From: Halichondria panicea
Taxonomy: Eukaryota > Porifera > Demospongiae > Suberitida > Halichondriidae
Length of the DNA stretch: 64,000 nucleotides
Direction: 5' to 3'
Assembly: GCF_963675165.1 (NCBI RefSeq)
Contig: NC_087378.1
Location: forward strand, 6,009,205-6,073,204
Below the pieces are notes generated by a model, which did not search any database, had not been told where the DNA came from, and saw only the letters and a list, made by a program, of their open reading frames with translations. A program made the translations under genes and the position numbers. Shown here one piece after another: positions 25,312-35,640 of the stretch. Every line of letters starts with the position of its first letter. Position 1 is the stretch's first letter.

Positions 25312-25542
25312 GGCGTCTTGGTTCGCGGGTTTGGTTGTTTGAACACTAATAGGAAGGTGTTTAATTTTATATCTATGATTTGATGAGCTGGCCTTTTAAA
25401 AAGGGCGCTGGTCTGCCGGGCCTATGTTACGCATGCGCATAAGTCATAACAATGATTAGTGGGTAGGGTCAATCAGAAAGCTGACTCAGCACTAAGTGAG
25501 ACCACCTGAAGTTAAGTTGTTGTTGTGAAGCGCTAGCGCAGC
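25312..25542. promoter_or_regulatory. Putative bidirectional promoter, geminin / ADAM17
   Basis: Only 231 bp separate two start codons that point away from each other. Seen within it: TTCGCGGG at 25322-25329 (E2F-like) next to the geminin start, TTTTAAAAAGGGCGC near 25393-25407, and ACGCATGCGCAT at 25429-25440, close to the palindromic NRF-1 site. There is no clear TATA box for either side. The motif names are by resemblance only. Confidence 0.6.
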
Positions 25543-28500
25543 ATGGTGAGTACTAGTACTGTACGTACATGCATGGTACATAGCTAGATAGTCATACTGT
25601 ATTCCTGGTTAGTTCCCTATAATTGTAATTCCATATAGGCTGTCCTGATCTGTATTGTGCTGCTTGCACTGATAGCCCTCACAGAGTCCCATGCAGGCAG
25701 CATTCCAGGCAAGTTAATTGTATCATGGTTGCATGTACCACAGACTACCACCCTAGATAGTATAGTAGTCTATTTATGAACTACTGCCAACAAGTTGAAC
25801 AAATGTAGATCCACATATTCATCTATATCATATCATACAGACGATCACCACTTGTATCATGCTCTGCATCATTTCGAGGTGGTCCACAAGGACCATCTTA
25901 CTCACAGTACAATAACTGAGAGGACATATCAGCGATTACACTTTAAAACACTAGGAAGGTAAGCTACCAACATTAGTAGCTCATGAATCAAATTTGATGA
26001 GTGGGTGATGTCTGTATCGTATCATCCTTTGTAGCCGTATAAATATTATTGTTGGTCGGCGTCAGACAATATCCTTAGTCTAAGGAAATTTGTGTGGATT
26101 GCTTCAATATTTATAGTGTAGGCCTTGTAAACGTCTTCAGCTGTGATGATAAAACTTCATCAGCTAGGGTCGTTTAATATTAAATGTACGAGTTCTTGTA
26201 CTTGCTCAGCTAGGCCCTAGTGTAGCCCCCTGTTGTTATCGTACAAGCTCTTGTACTAGCTCAGCTAGGCCCTAGTGTAGCCCCCGTTATCATACAAGCT
26301 CTTGTACTAGCTCAGCTAGGCCCTAGTGTAGCCCCCTGTTATCGTACAAGCTCTTGTACTAGCTCAGCTAGGCCCTAGTGTAGCCCCCGTTATCGTACAA
26401 GCTTTTGTACTAGCTCAGCTAGGGCTCGTTAATGTACTAGCTCAACTATAGGGCTCGGTAATCAAGCTTTTGTACTAATAGTTCATTATATAGTTCACGC
26501 TAGCTAACTAATGCTTAACTATAACTGTGTGATTGTGCTGGAATATCTGCTAAGCCTGGTAGCTCGTATAGTGAATATATCTGACTCTTACCAGAGAGTT
26601 CCATCTTCTACTGAGGCCTAGAAGAGATCCCCTGCGCAATGGGTTACAGGCAATAGTGATTGGAGAGGGTGGAGTCCAAGAGCTGGTTGACATCAACACA
26701 GACCATCACCTCACTGGAACACTGGCAGGTAGGTAGACAAGACTATGTATTTGGAATTTTGCTTGTACGTGGGAGTGCTTACATAGTTGGGGAACACAGC
26801 ATACCCACGTACCAACATGCATACAATGTACACTGATTTTTGTATACTGTACATATTATATTAAATGGTGACTTAGGCCCGAGGGCCTGCTCAGCTATGT
26901 ATTTCCAGGCATTTTAGCAAAATGGTCAGTAAACGACCAATGTCTGTCTGATCGTTATTTATAGCTCTGCCTTCTAGATGATCCCCACTCCACGGTCCAC
27001 GCTCACTATGATCGTACTGAAGGCCTTCTCTCAGCAGCGATACTGACGAGCATGGACCATTACTACATCGAACCTTCCCACAGACACTTCTCACAATCAC
27101 ATGACTTTCACATGATCTCATACAGAGGCTCGGACATCAAGTACAATCTCACAGGGTGAGCACCCTAAGCATGTAAGCATTCTCAGTATCATTGCCAAAG
27201 GGCAGGGTTGTATAGTGAGCGTACATCCACTGGCCACAGTGCTAGCTATCAATGTACATGGAATACATATTGTGGATGTCCCTGATTAATCATTATGTTG
27301 CAGTGTAAGAATTCGTAGAATTACAAAATTAGTAATATATGCTGTACACACTACCTTTAACTACATACACGTATTTGCAGTGATCCCAATCAGCATTTCT
27401 GTGGCGTTGGCCACAATCAATACCCCTCCAACAGCCAGCAGTCACATGACAACGTCTTCAGCCTTAGTAAAGCCCCCCACAAAGATGAAGGGAGGTATGG
27501 CAACAGTGGTAAGGAGCGACTGAGGAGACAGGCCGCTGGGAGAAAACTTCTCTGTCCACTGAGTCTTGTAGCTACTCATAAGTTTCATCAGTTTTTCTCA
27601 ACCGATGGAAACATCAGAAACAGTATCAACTTCATAGTGAGTTAATTGCACACCAACCAGTTTTGGAGTTTTATTAATACCAGCCTCATTTAATTTCTTT
27701 ATTCATTCTTGCGACAGTATCAGTTTAGAGATCTGACTTTTCTCCAATGGGACAGTAGTTCGTTTTTACTTACTGTACACATTCATGACCGTGTGTGTTT
27801 ATGTGCAGATATCAGTGGTGGACATGGCGGACCAGATATTCAGAGACTCTAAGTGGAGTGAGGACATTGGGCAGAGGGGATTCTCATTCAGCAGCGTAAG
27901 TTACGTACCTCAAGCTCTATTTGTCTGCTTGCATCCTAATTTTGAGTGTAAATGTTCCCCTTTCCCAGCATGCCCATACATGTAAGTCTTATGAGGGTGA
28001 ATAGTGCCAAAATGTGGAGGTGGCGGTGTTTAGTTGGTAGTGGCGGCGGCGGGTGTTAGTTGATGAAGGTGGCTTAACTTTGAGGGTGATGGCGGATTAG
28101 CCTGTTGGTGGCAGCGGCTGTAAGGTTGGAACCACTTGACCTTAAAGAGCTAATTAAACTTCTCTTGCAAACTACTTCTAGCCTAGTTTTTAGTGTCTGG
28201 GTGGGAGTGGTCAACACCAGACAGTTGCTCTAGCGCTGACCTGATATCAGGCTGCTCATGGTCTCGAGGCTAGCACAAGAGCACCCTCTGTTTCTACATT
28301 AGCTAAGGTCAACCTCATCTATATTCACGGCCGTCTTAACATATTCGAGGCTAAGCCGCCGTCACACTTGAGGCTAAGCCGCTGCCACCAAGTAAACACC
28401 GCCGGCAAAATTTGTTTTCTTTCGGCACTATTCACCTCTCATAAGTCCTCAGGGTGATCACCTGTTTATAAATAAACACTACATGTATAATAATTATTTC

Positions 28501-31395
28501 CAAGTTCTCAATGAATCCCCCACACAGATACGTATACATAATACCTCAACGACAGAACCTGTCTACAATAGTAACCCCCCGGGTGGTGGGTGGCTCTCAG
28601 AGGACCTCCTGGTGGCGTTCTCTCAGGCCGACTGGAGTAAAGTGTGTCTAGCTCATCTCTTCACAGCCGAGAGCTTCACTGATAATAGACTGGGCGTGGC
28701 TTACATTGCGAGCAGTCAAGCACACATCAATGGCGGAATCTGCTCCCCAGGTGACGATCACTACTGTATGTGTGCCATAATTATTAAGGGGAACTGAACT
28801 GGGGGCAATAATTATGCTAAAGAGGTTAATTGTCAGATGTACGCCCTTATTTGAAGGTGTAGGAAAGTTACTCTTGGGGGTGAAAGTATTGTTCTTTGTA
28901 GAGAGGCTCTAATAGAGGTGTGTCGTTAATACAGAGGGTACCGGTGTACACATGTCACTGTATCTGTGTGTGTACATGTACATTTCGTAAGTGTGCTCTT
29001 TACTCATGCAGTGACAAGGAATTCTGGCCAGCCACCTTCAACGGCAAATGTAGGTGTGTCCAGCTTCTTCCAGGGGTCACGACCTCTGCTACTGGCCGAA
29101 GCCAAACTGGTGTTGGCGCATGAGCTAGGTAAGTACATTGTAACAGTGCATTGTTAGCTGAGACCACCCCCTCGGATGTGTATTGCATGTATTGCATACT
29201 GATAGAAATTGACAGAATTAAAATTCATGTATTTTGTATATATGCCCCCAGGTCACAACTGGGGTAGTGAGCATGACCCAACAGGAGGGGGAGTGTCACT
29301 GTGTAACCCCGACTTTAACGAGGGGGGAAAATTCCTCATGTTCCCCTCAGCTACGGATGGACAGCAGGACAACAATAAGATATTGTCTCCTTGTTCACGA
29401 CAGAGTGTTTCCGATGTACTCAGAGTTAAGACCTCATGTTTTATAGGTAAGTGCGTGTAAAAAAGATCATCACTGTGGGAAACTAATTTGCCTCTGCGTA
29501 TGGTAACGGGTCACAGACCTTCGAGTGATGGCCTAAAGTAAGACAATGCACACACATCCACACACAACACAGATGTGGAGAACATGCCCACACAGTGTGG
29601 TGACTTTGTCGTGGACTTAGAGGGGGGGGAGGAATGTGATGCTGGACCAGACAGCATGTTGAGTCTTGACCCCTGCTGTGATAACTTATGTCAATTTCGC
29701 CCCCAAGCAGTGTGCAGGTTAGTTTGACAGCTTCTATTAGTCGTGCTGTACAATCTTGTTACTACTCTAAGTTCGATAAACGCTAGCTGGTTCAATGACA
29801 TAGCTAGCTAGGATGGCAGTCATGGTGCTTTAATCGTTGATTTGCACAAGATCCATATGTAAAAGTATTGTGTGATTTTGTTTTTGCCTCTTTCTGTGTT
29901 AAAAAGGTCTCTAAAAACTAGTGCTCAAGTTTAAGTAATCATTCTTGTACAGAGCATGTGCAGCGCATGTATTATTACAATGCTGTATATGTTTTCCAGT
30001 GACGTGAATGAGGAGTGCTGCAATGGGTGTAGTTACGCTACCTCATCCACCCCCTGTAAGACATACCCTGCCAACAGTGATACCTGTCTACAAAATGTCA
30101 CCTGCTCTGGTCTTAGTGGCAGCTGTCCCTCAGAAGAGAAATTTGTTAACGTAACAACACTTTGCCAGGGGAGCGGTTTGTGCCTCCTTGCTGACACACA
30201 GTGCAATAACAGGTTGGTGTTTTCATCAGCGGATAGCGCTCGTAATTACAATCTTTTGATGAAGGGACGTTTTTCATTCAGAATAGTAGCATCGATCCCA
30301 GGCCGCACTTCACTCAGGGAAGTGCGGCCTAAGGCGGTGAAGGAGGCTAGCAGAATAGTGGCTTCCGTTGTGCACACACAAAATCACTTCAAGGGATATA
30401 GGATTGTTTTATGAATGTTCAAGACATAATCCTCAGTTCCAAAACTTGAGCTTGTATTTTGTAAGCTAGCATATTTTATGTTAGGGTCATGCTGACATCA
30501 GTGATGAAGTGAAGCGTATCCTAGACAGTATATTGTCAATAGGCTTACAGCTACATGTATGATTACCCCCCAATTATTGATTGTGTGATTATTAAATTTA
30601 TAACCATCTCCCAGTTTGCCATGTAACTCCGCCCCTGTGAGCTCCCCTACAGACCGGCTGGTCTGCTTCAACCTTTGTGAACAGCAAAATATGACCCAGT
30701 GCTTTTGCGAGCCCCTAAGCGATAACGAGTGCCTAGTGTGCTGTCAGGAAAAAGTTGTAAACAGCACCTGTGCTCCCCTGAGCAGTAATACTCTATTGGT
30801 GGACGGTTCAACGTGTTTGGGTGGTGTGTGTCGTCTGGGTAGATGTGAAATTACAACTCAAGACTTGGCCAGTCGATTGTTTAATCTCTTCTCTACCATC
30901 AGTATCAATGCATTCAGTGAGTGTGTGCAGCTATCTATAGAAATGTCTTGCTCTTCTCGTAAATTTGAGCCCCTGCATGCATGTACGCAATCTACTGGTT
31001 TTACTCAAAGGTATGCGTATACCATTTGCGAATTAAGCTACTACATGTAGAACCTTCCCATATCATTGGCCAATATTCACATCAAGTTGTTTTAAGATTC
31101 CTGTGCATTTAACAATGCACAACAAAGGCTGCGTTATGTTTGCTATTGTAGGTCACATATAAATAGCCAAAACAGAGCCTACTTGCACTGACCTACCAGG
31201 TATATGCTAGCGTCATTCTATGCAATGGACCTAACCTTATGTCAGAAACAACACGACGTAACTATTATGTAAACTATAATAATATAATTTTAGTGTATAA
31301 AGTGTACAGATTTGACCTCACTTGATATTGTAATACGAATACACTGCACAATTAATCCACACCCACCCACCCACACACACACACACACCCACCCA

Positions 31396-31477
<82 letters not shown>

Positions 31478-32161
31478 ATAGTTGAGTTCATGAGTGAGAA
31501 CGTTGTGTCCAGTGTGCTCTTTATTGTGACCATCCTCTGGATACCTCCCTCCATCATCGTCAGCATCATAGTAAGAGAGAGAGAGCAGCATAGCCTTGCA
31601 TCAGATGTATTCGGAAAGTAACGCGTGATTTCCTTTGCCCACTTTGATCTCTGCCCATAGGACACTGCCTTAGTAACGTGTGACCCTGTTATATAGCTCT
31701 CCTCTCCACACACACACATACAGGATCGCAACAATTGGAGGGATTTCTCTAAAACTGCTGACGAACAGGAGAAAGAACAGTGCCTACTGAACGTGGAAGA
31801 CGATATTGATCGAAAGCAGATTGACACCATCGCCCTAACCCACCCTAACATTGATGTTTTCAAAGCCAAGAAAGCGCTGCAAAAACAACACTCTATAGCT
31901 GAATCCATATACGATGACTCCTACGTATTGGGTGGTCACTACTACCTTCCTGCAAGGGAAATTCCCTCCCCAGAGGACAGCACATTGTCGAAATACCGTG
32001 ATGAACAAGATGGGGATTCGCAGTCCAAAGAGAAACTGGATCCTGCAAAGGACAATATATGCGTGTTTATGTGGAGCGAAAAGGTCAAAGGTCGGTCTGA
32101 GAGTAGATATCGTGCACAGGACAGTATTACTTCTTTGAGTAGCCGATCGACTGATGTATAA
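25543..32161 (+). CDS. ADAM17: ADAM17/TACE-like membrane metalloprotease (complete, 15 exons)
   Basis: Type I membrane sheddase. Exons: 25543-25545 (ATG only), 25639-25708, 25841-25958, 26595-26728, 26978-27155, 27381-27636, 27809-27895, 28528-28750, 29012-29128, 29252-29446, 29573-29717, 30000-30212, 30615-30916, 31482-31570, 31724-32161; all in frame, 855 residues (human 824). Seen in order: signal peptide at about 1-24, prodomain with cysteine switch HFCGVG (Cys 175), furin site RLRR (214-217), metalloprotease with KVCLAHLF and the full zinc motif HELGHNWGSEHD (393-404, split by an intron after HEL), Met-turn KFLMFPSA, disintegrin-like region with CGDFVVDLEGGEECDAG, membrane-proximal Cys-rich domain, transmembrane segment at about 688-710 (VLFIVTILWIPPSIIVSII; ILWIP is typical of ADAM17) and a tail of about 145 residues ending STDV. 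Intron 2 has a GC donor. All catalytic residues are present. Confidence 0.96.
26187..26440. repeat. Minisatellite in ADAM17 intron 3, about 50-53 bp x 5
   Basis: The unit reads TACAAGCTCTTGTACTAGCT and then CAGCTAGGCCCTAGTGTAGC. Starts are seen near 26190, 26242, 26292, 26345 and 26395, followed by degenerate copies. TACAAGCTCTTGTA inside the unit is itself palindromic. Confidence 0.9.
27988..28445. mobile_element. TIR element in ADAM17 intron 7
   Basis: The left end CTTATGAGGGTGAATAGTGCC and the right end GGCACTATTCACCTCTCATAAG are inverted copies, and the repeat extends inward through GGCGGTGTTTA / TAAACACCGCC. The element is about 458 bp, GC-rich inside with GGTGGC-type runs, and has no ORF. 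It is a non-autonomous element; no target duplication was recognised. Confidence 0.75.
31370..31472. repeat. (CA)n microsatellite directly before the ADAM17 transmembrane exon
   Basis: A run of CA with a few CCA interruptions fills the place of the polypyrimidine tract and ends about 10 bp before the acceptor ATAG at 31478-31481. Equivalent CA runs precede the transmembrane exon remnants at 38052-38080, 49285-49333 and 60528-60576. Confidence 0.95.
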
Positions 32162-32370
32162 TTTATGTTAGGGTGCATCTTAGTTTGTGAATTTTAATCA
32201 ATCCCATTTAACACTCTGTGTGAGGTTTTACATACGATTTTTGACTATAGCCATACTTTATCTGTACCTTATGATTCAGTGTTCAACCTACATTAATGAG
32301 ATCTATAATTTGCTGGTAGTTTAAATATTTTTTCAAAGGATATAGCGGTATATACTTAATTCTGGTGTGT

Positions 32371-32938
32371 ATCCGACTAGAAAAACATTTGCAATGTGAA
32401 AAATTGCTAGGATTGGCCAGGGGAACCACAAAAAAGCGTGGGAACAAGAAATCAGACGAGAGCATAACTCCAATCCGTTACAACGTCAATCACATGTATA
32501 TACTGGTAGTTTTCCCATGTTTTCCCAGCCAATATGCCACGCAATTTTTACTGGTGGAGTGATGACCAATCCCTATATATATTTATTATACATCCATTTT
32601 AGAATGTGGGGCACATAATCATGATGATTTGTGATGAATTGATGTTCCTAATACATGCAGTGTTGAGCACAGGTACACACAGTCCATCCATGCGTAGTAA
32701 CATGCACGGACCGTACTGGTGACTGCATGGAATGATGTGGTGGATGGAAGCTGATAGGTGGATCTGGAACACAGTCTATTATTTAATATACTATGTATTG
32801 TACATGTTCATGACGTTGTAACGGATTGGAGTTATGCTCTCGTCTGATTTCTTGTTCCCACGCTTTTTTGTGGTTCCCCTGGCCAATCCTAGCAATTTTT
32901 CACATTGCAAATGTTTTTCTAGTCGGATTCCCTTTCTT
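32371..32938. mobile_element. TIR element with long (about 110 bp) inverted ends, 568 bp
   Basis: The left arm starts ATCCGACTAGAAAAACATTT and the right arm ends AAATGTTTTTCTAGTCGGAT. The arms match over more than 100 bp, so both strands give the same short ORF, which is an artefact of the inversion. It lies about 210 bp after the ADAM17 stop, probably in or near its 3' UTR. No transposase is visible inside. Confidence 0.85.
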
Positions 32939-33481
32939 TTTCAGTACAGTTTACGTATCATGACATGCATAAGTGGAACGTCAAGAGGCAGTACAAGAAG
33001 AGAAGACAGGACTAATCAGATATCTTCTAGAATATCTCTGGACTAATAATTATAGTATAATGAGTAATAATTTATTGCTTGATAATTATGTTGAATTTGC
33101 GAATCAGTATTAAATGACAGCCATTTTAAGAGCATGATATCTAGCCAGTGCATATAGCATGCCTGTCAGAGAAAGGGAGCTAGAGCTGAACAGTGTGAAG
33201 AAAAGGAACACCTCAGGCTCTGGAAAAGCACTGCTGCACTGATTTTAGGCGCACGGTTTATTAGCCACGCCTATCTATTATTATTGGCCACAACGCAATT
33301 GCTGAGTCATTAAAGATGGCGGAATTGTCTAGGCAAGAGAAATAGAGACTGAGAGGTCATCTGCCTCGTGGAAGCAATCGCAAATCTGAAGAAGCGCTTT
33401 GTAATCCAGGTTGTAGTCGTTTGGAAACCCTGTGCAGAATGTCCTGGAGATGGCTGTACTTGGAGTAAATGCTGGGCAAGA

Positions 33482-33522
33482 ACTTACTTACTTACTCACT
33501 TACTTACTTACTTACTTACTTA
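33482..33522. repeat. (TTAC)n tetranucleotide microsatellite
   Basis: About ten TTAC units, one of them with a CTCA interruption. Confidence 0.9.
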
Positions 33523-33785
33523 GTCAGTCAGACAAAGAGCGGTGAAACGTCGAAATAGTGCAATTTTTAAAATGAAAATATTCATTCATTAAAATGTTCA
33601 TGGATTATGAAATGAGAGATACAAAGAGAGAAAAGGCTAAATAAACTATCTGTTCAGCCAGTTTCTTGATGTGGCCTTTCCCTGCAGAGATAGAACAGTT
33701 TGAACACGAGTCAAAATAATTGAAATATTGCTAAACACGGGCAAACCCACTGCCAATCCTATGTAAAACCTACTGGTTTTACTAA

Positions 33786-33996
33786 TATACCTGGTAATTT
33801 CTGGGGGACAAAATATTCGTGGTTTTTGTGGTTGGAGCTCAGACCACGAATATTTTACCCACGAATGAAGCAACCTTGCCTACCTTTATCTGTAGTGCAA
33901 GCAGTAACCATGCACGAAAATATGTTTCCACGAAGTGACTAAATATTGCTCAACCACAAATGTTTTGTCCCCCGAAAATTACCAGATATAACGGTA
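33786..33996. mobile_element. MITE, GGTAATTTTCG-end family, copy 1
   Basis: The left end ATACCTGGTAATTTCTGGGGG and the right end CCCCCGAAAATTACCAGATATA are inverted. The ends match the element at 63970 (TACCGTATAGCTGGTAATTT) and more distantly those at 40598 and 61976. There is no ORF. Confidence 0.7.
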
Positions 33997-35602
33997 TATA
34001 GACCTAAAACCTATTTAAGGCAATCCTCCAAATATTGACACCTCGAGCTTAGGAAATTTTCTGACCTCTAAAAGTAGCGACAGCTATACCGGTATGTTGA
34101 TAAAAAAATACAATCGAGACAAGTAGACTTTGTAGAGCTACGGTCCTCCACTAGGACGTCAACATCAGTTTTCAACCTTCAGAAGATGCGACCTCTATAG
34201 ATGGCTTCGTAATTATTAAAAGTGTCTCCTTAAATCTGGTGATAATATAATTATAATGATTCACTCTGTATCCTATAGCTAGATGATGTCCAGTGATAAT
34301 TACTTCCCCCAGGCGCTATTCTTATATAAATCTTACGTCCTCAACAGATATTCAACTCATAAATTTGAGGGGTTGTCCAGGGAACCCTCAACAGCTATGA
34401 GGGAGTAATAATGAACATATACCATTTCTAGGTGCAAATGAGCAGAAACTTTGCTGCCTAATTTTTGTTGTGTTGTCATTCAAGTGATCTGCATGCAACT
34501 GAAAGTTGTTCCACTAATGATCTTTACCCACCTACATGGCCACTCAGAAGGCTGCTCCGGCTGCTCTCTGGAAAGGCAATGAAAGGCATGCACCATCACA
34601 GCCCCTCACCCACTGTCATCAGCACACAAAGTGTCTAAGAGTACTACCCCTCATCACACAATAGACACGACACTCTCCCCGGCTGTCACTGGTGAGATCA
34701 TTCATAGTATAGTATGATGTCAGAATGATACACCCCCTAACATACACGAGTCCCTCCACCAGTCAGTACATGGAACTGAGAGCTAGTGAGGTATATGGAT
34801 ACAACGAGCTATGCATTAGTGTATGTCAATACTTCCAAGTTCCTGCTATCAACCCCTCCCCCCCCCCAGCTCTATAGATCTGGACAGTATAATGATAAGA
34901 GCGTTGGATTTGTGGGAGGAGTCTAAGGTCACTAGGAGGATGGACACGAACAGTTACATTGTTGTCATGGCAATGTGTGAGCAGCTGGTTTAATAGCTCT
35001 GAGACTTCACTGACTGTGAGGGAGGACATGAGATCGCATGAACAGGTTAGGAAGCACATTTTACTTCCTAAGTAGCATATCAACCAAACTTAATTCTCTG
35101 TAAAAGGGTAACTCTTTCATAGTTTTGAATGGTGTGCTTAAATCAACGATTGCTTTTGGACCCAAATCTTCCATTTTGAAGAAAAAGCTCTCATTTGTGA
35201 AATCTCCCAAACAACTTTGATAGCTTACTTTGATCGCTGATTGTGCAGCAGTACAATGGAGTAAAAATACACAGCAGGGCGGCATCCCGGCATCTGGAAT
35301 TTTGGGTTGAGGGAGGGAAGCCTCCCTGCCGCGTATGTGTGCATGCATCAAAGGTGCACCCAACTATATAGGAGGGTCCGGGAAATTTGGATAATTGAAG
35401 GCCTTGATCGATTTTAGCGCAATTTCAGCTCACAAGTCATCATAATTATAGTTCAAAATGTCAAATCTGCCTGATCCTAGGGCAAATTACCCCCCCTCCC
35501 CCAATGCAGCCCTGCACAGTGTGTGAAGAAGGTGGTTATGGCTAGCTTCATTTTAACTTATAAATTGCATAGGAAATCCTCTATCATTAGCAGAATCCAT
35601 TA

Positions 35603-35605
<3 letters not shown>

Positions 35606-35637
<32 letters not shown>
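35606..35637. repeat. (TG)n microsatellite
   Basis: A TG run of about 16 units in the spacer. Confidence 0.9.

Positions 35638-35640
<3 letters not shown>

Noticed and set aside
26187-26440. CRISPR-like array (regular repeats of about 50 bp)
   Set aside because: No unique spacers between the repeats, and it lies in an animal intron; it is a minisatellite.
31318-31908. 196-codon minus-strand ORF rich in Val-Cys repeats
   Set aside because: It is the translation of the (CA)n microsatellite on the opposite strand of ADAM17 exons 14 and 15.
32283-33046. Two ORFs sharing the first 30 residues on opposite strands
   Set aside because: They are the two inverted arms of the TIR element at 32371-32938, not paralogous genes.
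35061-35363. 100-codon minus-strand ORF and its neighbour at 34826-35083
   Set aside because: No recognisable domain, no partner exons with fitting phases; left as spacer.
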